Positions 9,506 to 19,914 of a DNA stretch of 64,000 nt are shown here, one piece after another. The stretch spans positions 3,596,001-3,660,000 of the forward strand of contig JAJHTX010000002.1 in NCBI GenBank assembly GCA_032164295.1, in the 5' to 3' direction. Made by a program: the position numbers and the translations under genes. Each line of letters starts with the position of its first letter. Positions within the stretch are counted from its first letter, which is position 1. The notes beneath the pieces are model-generated. The model saw nothing but the letters and a program-made list of their open reading frames with translations. It was not told the origin of the DNA and did no database searches. The DNA comes from Inonotus obliquus (Eukaryota; Basidiomycota; Agaricomycetes; Hymenochaetales; Hymenochaetaceae).

Positions 9506-11126
9506 ATGCTTAAATACCTCGCCGCGGCCTCCATCGCGACTTTCGTAGCTCTATTTCTTGCTTTACCTCAAGCACAGATTTACTTACAGATCTTCGTTGT
9601 TGACACGTTCAAGAATAGGAGCTTGTTTTCCACGAGTGCTGGTACTATGGTTGCATCAGCTGTTTCAAGACGCTTGGTTAAGAAGGTTCTTGCTATCGAG
9701 CAGGAAGAGGTGAGCTCCAGTTCGTGTTAAGAAGCGCGTAGATGTTGATGGTTTACTTGCGTAGGGAGCGGGTGCCCGAGTTCGGAGATCCATTGGCACT
9801 CCGGCTCTTAGAAAATTGACGCCTTTCTTGATGCTCGATCATTTCCACGTTGCAAAGGGTGCTGTGAGTAACATTCTTTGTTAGTATGCATATAGTCAAC
9901 CTAACTCACTGAATAGGGATTCCCGGATCACCCTCACCGAGGTCAAGCAACTGTAACGTATATGTTGGAAGGGTCGAGTCGACATGAAGATTCTGCTGGC
10001 CATAAAGGGACTATTGTGGCGGGAGGTGTACAATGGATGTGTGCTGTGAGTACCATGTCCTAGTTATCTGCGACAACGCCATCTGACGCGTTTGACACAG
10101 GGTAAAGGAAGTGAGTTGTTTCTTGGAATATCGCGCATTTGTAACTCATGGATTTATAGTCATCCATGCTGAGATGCCTGTGCATGCACCCGGAGAACCT
10201 GAACCTCGCGGGTTGCAATTGTGGGTTGATTTGCCGAAGCAAGTACGTATAATTCCTCCCCCTCATTCTAGTAAGACGTTCTGACCTCCATTCAAGTACA
10301 AAATGGTAGATCCATCATATCAAGAACTGGGTCCAGGAGGGTGCGTCAAGTTGATTCACCAAAATTAGACCTGACATTTCTAACTGGAGCTCTAGAATCC
10401 CAACTGCTTACCCCGAAGGACCAGACGGAAGCGTTGAGATTAAAGTTATCAGCGGAAAAAGTTTCGACGTTGAATCTCCCGTCCGACCTTTTGGTGGTTG
10501 CTGGTTCTTCCATGTCAAGTTCAAGAATGCGGATAAGACGATCTTTCATGAGCTTCGTGAGTAATTTGCGCACCATAACTTTCGCCCAGCTTCTGAAACT
10601 TCATTTCGACATAGCCGTTGGATGGACTACGTTCTTCTACAGTGAGTCGTTTGTGGTCGTTTATTAGGTGCTCTGGCGTAAGGTTTCTGAAATTTAACTC
10701 AGTTCTCAAGGGCTCTGTGAAAGTTGGAGACTCACAGGAAGCTGTCCCGACCTTCCACACTGTCGTATTATCAAATAGCGAAGGCGAGACTGGCGTGGAG
10801 TTGACTGCAACAGAGGACGATACTCAACTCATACTCGTACGTCTCTCTTCTTCTATACCCCTTTCACAACAGCGTTCTGATGTAGACCTTTTCTGTGTTC
10901 GTATGAAGGTCTCCGGCGAACCGTTAGACCAGTCAGTTGTTCAGTACGGACCGTTCGTGATGACGAGTCAAGAAGAGATTCGTCAGACAATCATGGATTG
11001 TCAGTCTCACATTCATGTTTGTCATGGGTTTCAAACCACTGATGTCCTTCGATTCTTATAGACCAATTTGCGAGAAATGGATTTGAGAAGTCTCATTCGT
11101 GGAAGAGTGAAATTGGTGGACTTTGA
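9506..11126 (+). CDS. Pirin family protein with hydrophobic N-terminal extension
   Basis: Eleven exons (9506-9709, 9765-9863, 9917-10045, 10101-10110, 10160-10242, 10297-10340, 10396-10556, 10615-10641, 10703-10836, 10909-10999, 11062-11126) encode 348 residues. The bicupin pirin fold begins near residue 60: GAGARVRRSIGTPALRKLTP, FLMLDHF, then the metal-binding FPDHPHRG (His106, His108), GVQWMCAGKGIIHAEMP and the C-terminal cupin GWTTFFYILKGSVKVG. Pirins are non-haem iron proteins; some oxidise flavonols, others act as nuclear cofactors. Residues 1-33 are strongly hydrophobic, like a signal peptide or anchor, which is unusual for a pirin. An in-frame ATG at 9647 would give the ordinary cytosolic/nuclear form. 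Exon 4 is only 10 nt. Confidence 0.9.
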
Positions 11127-11266
11127 TGATCTGAACTGTTATTGGCTATGACGTTCTATCTATTCATAATTTTGACAATTGTAAAGTATCCTTGATCGAA
11201 ACATGTTAATTGATCGTGGCTGAAATAATGACATTCTAATCGGACTTACTGTTATCATTATTACGA

Positions 11267-12869
11267 CTATCGCTTGGACTTTACACCACCCTCATTTTCC
11301 CCTTCGGAGTCATCAACGTCTCGCATACCTGCCCAAACATCGTCGTTATCTTCATGCCCTTCGTCATTCCTTGATGCCTTTTCTCCCCCGGGTACATCAT
11401 TAGACTCGTAAGAGACAACAGCAGTAGGGACAGATTTCATATATAACGCGCTGAGGACTTCACCACGTTGTTCTTGTTGTGCACCTGCTAACTGAGGTGG
11501 TGAGAATGTGCTGTGAAGTCGGAAATATCGGTCACGGGATGTTGAACCGAGGAAACCGCCAGAGGAGGATTGGGAGAGCGAGGTTATGGCGCCTTGAAGT
11601 TCTGAAGTAGATTATATGAGCGAGACTTGGGGTGGAATATAAGGAGTATGTACTTTTGTAAGAGTAAATTACCCTCCCGTTTCGCAAATCTAGAGCTGAA
11701 AGATTCGTCCCGTTATCCGCCACGAACAATTCACTGATATAAAAAGTTCAAAAGATCGTCCAAATCCAAACAACCTGATAAGTTCTCCTTACTTTTCTAA
11801 CGACCCAGCCTGTACTATACCCACACCCCTTACTTTGGCAATTCCGGTCCAACTCGCAACGGGTCTACGTGCAGCGCGAGTGTCGTAGCGTCTGACATCT
11901 CCGGTTTCAGTTCCCGTAACTAAATGCACGCCCCCCCTGCCATCAGCACCGGCACTGGAAGAGAAGTAGGAAAGAGATGTGATGTGGATTGGCTGGCGAA
12001 GGTTGAGCGAGTCGTTGGGAAGCTATAGACCAAGAGATGAATCTCTTGAATGAAAATAATATCGCGTCGATGACAACGTACGTTCTTTGCTCGCCATATT
12101 TCAGCAGGAAACAAATCGTCCCCTCTTTTTCTTTTCTTAGAGTTGGAATTCTCGCCTCGAGGTTCTTCGGCTACCGAAGAAGTACTTTGGAAAGTGCGTT
12201 CTGTATCCCAAACAGATAGGTCGACTTCGTTCCCTCCATATGCGAAAGTTGAAGCATCTGGTGAGAGGCGCCATGACCACAGACGTATGGGTAGATATGC
12301 CTTTTGGTAAGGCGATGAACTCATGTCATTTCTAGTTTCATCGTACAAGGCGGAAAGACCAAGTGCACCGTTCGACGTGCACCAGAAAAGTCCTCTGAAC
12401 AAACGTTGATTTAACGACCCAGATGAGCTAGAAATGGAGGAAAACGCACCTTGAAGATGTTTCGAGACCGACGAATGTATGACTTGGTTTATAGCGAGAT
12501 TCCTTCCATTCCTTCAAGACTTCTAGCTTAGGCGGGCTATTGTCCTTGAAGTCGAGTGCATAGGTAGATAGCGCCCCATTGGACTTTGCAGCTGCGAGCT
12601 TTCCTTGAAGAACTGGAGTAAGAGTGTGGGCTACATTGGGTCATTAGATATTTTATACGCACCATAGCCTTTCCTGAATCGTTCGACACAGCAAGCTTTT
12701 GAACGGCGCTTTCTTTCGCCTTTTCAGGTTCTTGTTCTCTTTGAACATGTGTGTATGGTGTGAATAGGATTTGTTCATCCAGCTTCCAGTCAGCACCCGA
12801 TTCCGGATCCTTTGTGCAGTGTATTGATTTGATGTGACCGAGCTCATCGCCAGTCAAGAAATGAGGCAT
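11267..12869 (-). CDS. NSA1: Ribosome biogenesis WD-repeat protein Nsa1/WDR74
   Basis: Six exons (12869-12659, 12612-12450, 12394-12082, 12022-11793, 11733-11654, 11601-11267) encode 443 residues. WD-like blades are visible, for example FVGLETSSRGLFWCTSNGAL, RLSPDASTFAYGGNEVDLSV, HLVTGTETGDVRRYDTRAAR and GAITSLSQ then GFLGSTSRDRYFRLH. A linker with a nuclear-type basic run (KKRKRGDDLFPAEIWRAKNV) is typical of Nsa1 and WDR74. The C-terminus is acidic (NDEGHEDNDDVWAGM) and ends in KSKR. Known role: a nucleolar/nuclear 60S precursor factor that associates with the Mak5/Rrp1/Nsa1 module. The start ATG begins the MPHFLTGDELGHIKSI blade; an in-frame upstream ATG would overlap the RMD5 promoter. Confidence 0.82.
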
Positions 12870-12998
12870 GATTGTGAGTGAGTGTAAAATAAAATCTTTC
12901 AGTTCTTGACTGGTAATGCAGATCACTAGCGCAGATCGATGGTCACCGTTCACTTCCGAAACTGCGCGCACCCTCTCAGTGACTTTCTATCACACACT
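12870..12998. promoter_or_regulatory. Divergent promoter between NSA1 and RMD5
   Basis: Only 129 bp separate the two start codons, so regulatory elements and 5' leaders of both genes must overlap. No TATA box and no GACGCG element is visible. Confidence 0.6.
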
Positions 12999-14519
12999 AT
13001 GGACGTCGCACTCAAAGAATTCGATAAACTCCAGAAACTGACGAGTTTTGGCCCAGGACCGTCATCTTCAAATTCGACTATACCTATCCTTACTGCCACA
13101 TCCCTCACCGCTAGCAAGGGAAAGCAGACCATCGGCATTGCTGAGGCTCTTGACAACCTCCTTGAGGCGTTACGCGATGTGAAAGAACGCGTGGAGGCAG
13201 GTACAGCGAGTGAGCATGACGTGGCAAATATCGCGAAGATTGTGGAGGAACGAAAGAAGGACATTGACGACCGACAGAAGGAGATTCATGCCACTATGGG
13301 TAGGATTGGGAAAGCTCTGGACAAGGTACGTTTGTGCTACCAGTTCTTCCATTCTGGAGAGTAGTATTGAGGAGAATTTACTCGCTTTCTCCAGAAATTT
13401 GTCAATCCTGTGCCAGAGCTAGAGCCATTGTTCAATTCACAGGAGGCACAAGCGGCACTGCAGCGAACAGTCGCGTTGCACTTCCTTCGAACGGGGCAAT
13501 TCGAGACCGCGGACGTGTTCATTAAGGTGAGTAAGAGAAGTCTACAAGGAATCCCCCGCTCAATAATCTCGCACCTCCAGGAGTCAGATGTCAGCATTTC
13601 CCAGGAGACCACCACTCAATTCGTGGAGTTGCATGCCGTTCTCACCGCTCTCAGAAGCCAGGACATCGGCCCTGCACTAAAGTGAGTTAACTCACGTCAT
13701 TTTAGTCTGCATCATCTCCTAACATGCTTATTAGCTGGTGCAAGCGAAACGATGACTTCCTTAAGCGACGAAATTCGCCTCTCGAATTCCTCCTTCATCG
13801 TTCTCAATTTATGCGACTTCTCCTCGCCTCGAACCCTCCGAATCCACTTCCTGCTATTGCATACTCCAGGAAATTCTCGAAGGAGTTTTATTCCACGTAC
13901 GGCAACGAGATTGGTCGTCTGTTGACTTGCTGCGCGTATTTGCCGATTGAGAAGTTGCTGAGTTCCCCCTGTGCGGATCTTGCCTCGCCTTCGGTGCACC
14001 TTGACCTCGAGCCGATGTTTGCGAAGGAATATTGTGCCAGTCTAGGCATGAGTCGACAAGTGCCACTTCGTGTCGTTGGCGATATTGGCGGGGGAGGAGC
14101 ATTAGCACGAATAGAGAAGGGGAGGAAAGTTATGCGTGAACGAAAGAGCGAATGGAGTCAAACAGATGAACTTCCGGTAGGATTAACCTAACGAATTACT
14201 GCGCCCTGTCTTGCTGACAATTTGCCTGCCCCTTAGATTGAGATACCGCTTCCGCCCGAGAATCGATACCACTCGATATTCGCATGCCCTGTTTCCAAAG
14301 AGCAGAGTACTCCAAACAACCCGCCAATGATGATATCTTGTGGGCATGTCATTGCAAAGGATAGCTTGTTGAAGTTAGCACGATCTCAGGGGTAAGCTGT
14401 GTGCAATACTCAGTATGATTTTTTGTACTAACGTAGAGTGTGTATTTCTCAGGAGGTCCAAGTGCCCCTACTGTCCGCAAGATTTCCTACCCAATCAGGC
14501 GTTGGAAGTACATTTTTAG
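12999..14519 (+). CDS. RMD5: GID/CTLH ubiquitin ligase subunit Rmd5/Gid2 (RMND5)
   Basis: Six exons (12999-13325, 13395-13526, 13581-13681, 13735-14176, 14237-14391, 14453-14519) encode 407 residues. The N-terminus [14 protein letters not shown] and a helical region lead to the LisH/CTLH/CRA helices ([52 protein letters not shown]). The C-terminus is the divergent RING: CPVSKEQ, then MMISCGHVI, then [10 protein letters not shown]. Known role: catalytic RING subunit, with Gid9/MAEA, of the GID/CTLH E3 ligase that degrades gluconeogenic enzymes in yeast. An in-frame ATG 60 nt upstream is less likely because it falls near the NSA1 leader. Confidence 0.92.
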
Positions 14520-15015
14520 TGCATTATAGCGTATTATTCATGGCATCTATTCTCGTTACGACTGTTGTATGATATATGCATGCAATTTGTAATTATAAGA
14601 CCATCAATCATTCGCGATTTGATCGCGAAATTGGCGCGGAAGAAACAACCTTGAAATTTATAAAGGTGTTTCTTCCTTACCAACCCTAGCATGCACAAAC
14701 GGAAGCTGCACAACTGCAAATCCGCAACGCCGTACGAACGACGCCTGATGTACATACATGCGGTGATGATATTTAATCGGAGATGCTGATCTACTATTAG
14801 CACGCGAGCCCGCTATTTTACGCAAAGTTTACAACGCCCTAACTTGACCACCTCCTTCATCTCTGGCCGAAGCCTCCAGCGCGTCCTCTTCTCTTCCTAT
14901 TTCTTCTCTGGCTAAGAATAACGAGCACTAAGCTACTTGATTACCAAGTGCGACACCTTGGGGCTCCAGCAAACGCAGTTCAACATCAGGCGTCAGACGC
15001 GTTCCCTGTCCTAAG
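14520..15015. other. Intergenic region downstream of RMD5
   Basis: This 496 bp gap contains a short perfect inverted repeat at 14611-14629 and the promoter of the CCCH/GW gene. No coding sequence was seen; the 89-codon minus-strand open frame at 14534-14803 shows no protein-like pattern. Confidence 0.5.
14611..14629. repeat. Small perfect inverted repeat
   Basis: TTCGCGAT and ATCGCGAA are separated by TTG, giving an 8 bp stem with a 3 nt loop about 90 bp after the RMD5 stop. It could be a binding site or an RNA hairpin in the 3' region; no function is shown. Confidence 0.4.
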
Positions 15016-17658
15016 ATGCCTTTTGTACGTTGTAGGGTGGGTATATTCCTACTTCTATTGCCAAGCTGGCTTGCTCATCGTCTTTGTCAACGCGTCTGAA
15101 GGAATACGACGACGATGGAAACCCCAAAAGGCCTCTTGGCTGTCCAAGCGGAAGAAGCTGTGATTTCGTCCATCCTGACAATCCGTATTGGCCAAAGGCA
15201 CCACGACCGCGACGCGTGAGTTTATCACTAAATACCGCTCCAAAATGGGGGTGCCTATTCGAGTTGTGTTTCGGTTGCACAGAATCCAGCTCCGAGTCAG
15301 CCATTCTCTTCATCCCGAGGGCGAGGACGAGGGAGAGGGCGCGGTGATCCTCCAAATAGAACTCAAGACAGAACGGGAAGTAATACAACACCGATTGGTG
15401 GTGGTTCTGGATCTAGAAATGGCTCAGGCTGGGGGTCAAAGTCCAAAGGTGGTTGGAGTGCAGACTGGGGAAGTGGAGGTTCAGACAATAATGAAGGGAG
15501 CTCGTCAGGCTTTTGGTCTACAGGGTGGGGATCTACAGACGGCGAGTTGTTGCGCGACTATTCCCTCTAGTTTAAGTCTCATAACAAAATTGTACTTTCA
15601 GACTCTAAGAAGGATGCCGGTGCTGTAGAAGGTGAGTGTAATCAATTCATCGAGCACGTTTAGGTTGATAATCTTTGTCTGAAAGACAAGGGCAAGGGCA
15701 AGGGTAAAGCGACGGAAACCTCGTGGGGCTGGGGTGCAGCGGATACAGAAGGAGCTGATTCTGGCTTAACCGGATGGGCAACGGACGATGGATGGGGGAA
15801 GGCTCAAGGGTGGGGAAGAAGTGACACTGACAGTCCAAAGTTGTCCTGGAATGCCTCGGAGTGGATCAACGAACAAGGAAGCTCGAAGCGCTCATCCGGT
15901 GTGTCTGTTGATGTCGTACATGCGTAGAACATGACTAAGTGCATGCTGCAGCTACGCCTTCAGCCGAGAAGCAACCTGTGGACAGGGATGAAATAAAGGA
16001 GAAAGACAAGCCTACCAAGTTAAAGATTCCGCCGTCTCCTGTACCTTCAGCCAAGATGGGCGCCTATTCACCTCAGACTCCCGTTCAGCCGGCATCCACA
16101 ACTTCTTGGAGAGACATAAAGTCATTCGCATCTCCGAACATTAACACCGGGCCGGGTTCCTTGTTGAGACGACAAGTCACACCTGATGTGATCACTCCAT
16201 CGAGTAGATCGGGCTCAGTGATTCCTGTCAATCCCCCACCGAGGGAGACGCGAAGTCTCAGAAGCGTCTCACACAAAGAGGCGAAGGGCGTTTGGAATGA
16301 ATATATCGAGTGAGCGACATTTCTCTTACTAGTCGAATTCGTGCTTATGGTTCGGAATTGCTCAGACTTGTTCGCCGGTCCATCATGTTAAGACTCATCT
16401 TAGTAGAGGAACGAGCACACCATAAAGCCTACCGGGCCGCACAGAATTCTCCGAAGTATACGAAGGTCGGGAGCAGGGGTACCGCATTACTGGATGACAG
16501 CATGAATAGTCTCAAAAGACGACTGGATCGCAATGAGAAGGCATATAAGGTCGCTTTAGATAGATTGTGTGCCTTTGAAGAAGGATTCGACTTCGTAATG
16601 CACGCCCTGATAAGTCGAGACGTTGATCCAAGGAAGCTCAGGGAAGAGTTATCGAGCTTACGGGATTTTGTTGAGGAAGTAAGGATTTGTGTTGATGGCA
16701 TGCAGTCTACCGCGGAAGACATTGTCAGTGGCACGCTCTTCCTCTCGAGTTCTCTAACTGAACGCGTTTATAGGAAAGCAAAGCCAAGGTCATCAAACCA
16801 GCCACCACAAGCGCCACGCAGGCCACCGAGGTCAAGCCCGCGCCCAGTGTTCATCGGACTCAAGAACAAGAACTTATCGATCGACTCAAGCATCTCGAAG
16901 AAAACGCCTCCGAACTCTTCAACGCGCTCCTGGACACACGAGACATATCCAACGCAGACGTCCTCGTAAGAGAAAAAGTGGGTAGATTGAGGTCAAATCT
17001 AGAAGACACGTTAGAAACGGAAGGTAGAGAATTCTTTGAAAAGATCGACATTATGAAGGAGGACCATGCTTCACTGGGTCGGGATATGGACGAAGTATGC
17101 AATGAAGTCACCGATATGCTCACTTCGGTCAGAAAAGCAGAACTATTGGCGGAACAAGAGATTGCGCAACTCCGAGCGACCTTGGACGAGGTAGTCTCTC
17201 GCGGATCGTTCATCGTTAATGGCGTAGGCTGACACTTTATCTAGGAAAAGCGAATTCTTGAGGTCAGCGAAGCTAATATGAAGGAATGCCAGGATCTACT
17301 CGACAAGTCAAACGAAAGCCTTTCATTACTTCGACAAGAACTCCGAGCCTTTGAGGAATCTAAAACGAAGAGGCCAGAAGAACTTCTCAATCAACTCGTT
17401 GCGGCTCTACTACCTGCCATCCGGAAGGAATTGTACCCCGATATTGATTCTGCGCTTGATATTATGACTTCTGGTGTAGGGACGGCTGTGACTGAGCAGA
17501 GTGAAGAGCAGGTGCAGGCATTGTATGCAGCGCTCGCCCCTGTATACAAAGTGGCTAGAGAAGTGTATGAGAGGATGGATCCGAAGAAGACGCAAAGCCT
17601 CAACATTGATCCACGGCCAGCTTCGATTCACGCTGGAGAAGGAAGGGTAGATGCATGA
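15016..17658 (+). CDS. CCCH zinc finger, RG-rich, GW/WG-repeat, coiled-coil protein
   Basis: I do not recognise a named orthologue. Exons: 15016-15036, 15102-15215, 15283-15541, 15602-15631, 15686-15898, 15952-16309, 16366-16723, 16774-17190, 17245-17658; 727 residues. Residues 1-40 form one CCCH finger: Cys6, then GCPSGRSCDFVHP completing C-x13-C-x5-C-x3-H. Residues 56-66 are an RG run (SRGRGRGRGRGD). Residues 90-205 are Gly/Ser-rich with twelve tryptophans, nine next to Gly (for example TSWGWG, DDGWGKAQGWGRSD). Residues 205-285 are Pro/Ser-rich, and from about 285 the chain is helical and coiled-coil (KLREELSSLRDFVEEV; RLRSNLEDTLETEGREFFEK). The finger and RG run suggest RNA binding; GW/WG repeats are the Argonaute-hook pattern of GW182-type proteins. 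The seven-codon first exon was chosen because it supplies the first zinc ligand. The donor at 15542 is GC and less certain. Confidence 0.7.
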
Positions 17659-18045
17659 GCATTGCACTGCCCGACGATTACTTTCTGTATTATTTCTGCA
17701 AGTCCACCTTGAATTGCGTTGACAGTTCACCTTTCTTTTGTTTAATCGTTTGGCCTATCCACATTCAATATATTGTGTGTATCCACAGGTGCATATTTTG
17801 GTAGTTTACTTCAACTACATACTGAAATATCTTATCCATTACAGTAATGCCGATCAAAACCTTCATAACCGAGATCCGTGCTCAAATAAGTATCTCTGGC
17901 CTTTGTCCTCTCTGGCCTTTGTCCTTGATCTATCACCTCGATCGTTTTTACTTCGCGTCGGACTCGATACTACCCAGTCGTTCAACCTTGGAGGTCATCC
18001 TCACCAAGAAACCCTCGCAAATTTCATTCCTCCTGGCAGTTCATT
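17659..18045. other. Intergenic region before the F-box pseudogene
   Basis: This 387 bp gap is AT-rich. It holds the 3' end of the CCCH/GW gene and whatever promoter the broken F-box gene had. The short open frames have no recognisable content. Confidence 0.5.
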
Positions 18046-19460
18046 ATGGACAAACTGCCTAACGAGATGCTAGACCGAATCTTCCTCGAAAGCCACCAAG
18101 CGTCGAAGTCATGAGGAAGAATTATTGGACCTCCATCTCGGCACCTCTGCATGTTTCCCACGTTTGCCGTCGTTGGCGAGAGACAGCCCTCAACCTTGGG
18201 GAGTTGTGGTCATTCCTTTGTATCGAGTTCTACGGCAATGTCGGCTTCTGTCCTGACAAAGGGATTCGAATGCAAGTCGTGCTGGAAATTTTCGACACAT
18301 GGATCAGGAGGTCAAATGTGGCCCCCTTGAATTTTCAAGTTGTATGCGACTCAAGTTCCAGTTCCCAGTATTCGGAGATGAGATATCGGCAAGACGTCGC
18401 TGAGGGACATCAGATTGCAGAGTCCATCGTTAGGACACTCATCCAGCATCAACACAGGTGGAGGGATGTTGTTTTCCTCTGGCTATTTAAAGCTTCTCCC
18501 TCGTTGATAAAAATCAGCATGTTGGATATGCCTTTGCTGGTTTCGCTGAAGCTCACATTCAAGATCGTCAAGTACGATTTCGGTCGTGGCCTACACACTT
18601 GTCTCGTTAACCTCGCCCGGTCTACACGGCTTCAGCACCTGGAGCTTAGCGGTCGCTATGCCGTTGAGTATGGCATGAATCCGTTCTGCGATCTGACATC
18701 AGCCTCGCTAACCCCAACGATCAACGTCCTCAAGGGCTCGGACTTGTGTCTGAATTTACTCCGCGCCGCCCCCGGTTTGAGCAAGATATCTGCACAATTA
18801 TCCTCTTTCACTTCCAGTACTTATCAGCCCAGGGAGTGGTCCCCCTTTGTACACCACATTCGGGATTTTAGCATCGCTACCACCCTAGCATGGATAGTTT
18901 TGGAAAATCTGACGCTTCCTACATTGAAGTGTCTGAATTTGGCTGTCAGCGCTTCCGAGATCGACCAATCGCGGGTACTGCAATTCCTAGAGAGATCGAT
19001 GCCAAGCTTGGAAGACTTGACGATTGAGGTGGAACAACGCACGGCAACAGATCTATTTTCGATTCTTCGCTTGCTTCCCTCGCTGCAAAAGCTCACAGTC
19101 TTACGACTTAAATATGCGGAGACCTTTGTCGTGGAGCTTACGCATCCAAATGACGAGCGGATAACTTGCCCCGCGCTTCGTGAGTTTCATATAATGTCGT
19201 AGTTGGATAACACAGAGCTTGAAGACTGCCTTGGAGCCTTATGCGACATGTTGGAGTCACGCTGGACGCACTCAAGAACTTTCGCAAAAGTTGTCTGTAG
19301 GCAGGATGATGGAGCTATAGCGTTCGAGGCACCTTCGTTACTCGTTCGAGATGGCCTCGAGGACCTGTCAAGGGTGTTGCAAACTCGACATAGGCGCTAC
19401 TCGTTGTCCATTACCAGTGATGCAAAGCTCCACATCATTGCCAATGAGGCCCACGATTAG
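18046..19460 (+). pseudogene. F-box/LRR-type protein gene, broken by a frameshift and a stop
   Basis: The first frame opens MDKLPNEMLDRIFLESHQAS, the first half of an F-box, and stops at 18112. The second half, APLHVSHVCRRWRETALNL then ELWSFL, continues in another frame from 18111 onward. No intron boundary explains the shift. A single frame then runs over 1 kb with leucine-rich-like spacing (LQHLELSG, LKCLNLAV, MPSLEDLTIEVE, LPSLQKLTVLRL) to an in-frame TAG at 19200-19202, after which the same frame continues for 86 codons to 19460. Basidiomycetes carry many such F-box genes as SCF substrate receptors with rapid birth and decay. Two independent lesions make decay the simplest reading; a shorter protein from the ATG at 18111 cannot be excluded. 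Confidence 0.65.
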
Positions 19461-19700
19461 ATATCTAATGTGAGTTGATTATCATGGTACTCGTGGTAGT
19501 TCAATGCCGAATTGACATCTGTGATCAGGTAGTAAAGGAGCTGTGGAGGAATGGCGTAAACAAATGTACGAATAAATTAATCAGAAGGTCAGACTTCTTC
19601 GACTATACCACGGCTTTTCGAGTCCCAGCTCGACCTTCTTGCCCTGATTCTAGTCCGTTATGTTGCTCAAATAACCTATTTCCTCCAAGTATAGGCCATG

Positions 19701-19729
19701 TTTCATGGAATCAACTGCGTTCCATGAAA
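19701..19729. repeat. Perfect 10 bp inverted repeat
   Basis: TTTCATGGAA (19701-19710) and TTCCATGAAA (19720-19729) flank a 9 nt spacer. It lies between the F-box pseudogene and SFI1. It could be a regulatory dyad or a remnant of a small element; no flanking direct repeats were noticed. Confidence 0.45.
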
Positions 19730-19823
19730 TTATGAATTCGGCTTACCGTAAATACCATTCCAAATAATTAGTCTGAAGCACTTAGTAAACTATTTGTGTG
19801 TGCTTACATCGCGTGACATTACG

Positions 19824-19832
19824 CGACGCGTC
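19824..19832 (+). promoter_or_regulatory. CGACGCGTC element upstream of SFI1
   Basis: It contains ACGCGT and lies 83 bp before the SFI1-like ATG, inside a local ATCGCGTGACATTACGCGAC context. It matches the 3' part of the 35276 and 62577 sites. Confidence 0.4.
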
Positions 19833-19914
19833 TTTTGCACGTGTCGACCACCTGTCTTCGTCCGTTCGACCAAAGTGACTGTCAACACAATTCACCTCTA
19901 CGCTCTACCTTTCC

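Larger units (their letters stand above)
19461..19914. other. Intergenic region upstream of SFI1
   Basis: This 454 bp gap holds a 10 bp perfect inverted repeat (19701-19729) and a GACGCGTC element at 19824. No gene was seen. Confidence 0.5.

Noticed and set aside
19180..19202. GTGAGT...TAG in the F-box frame as an intron removing the stop
   Set aside because: It would be only about 23 nt long, and the join creates a new stop, so it does not rescue the gene.
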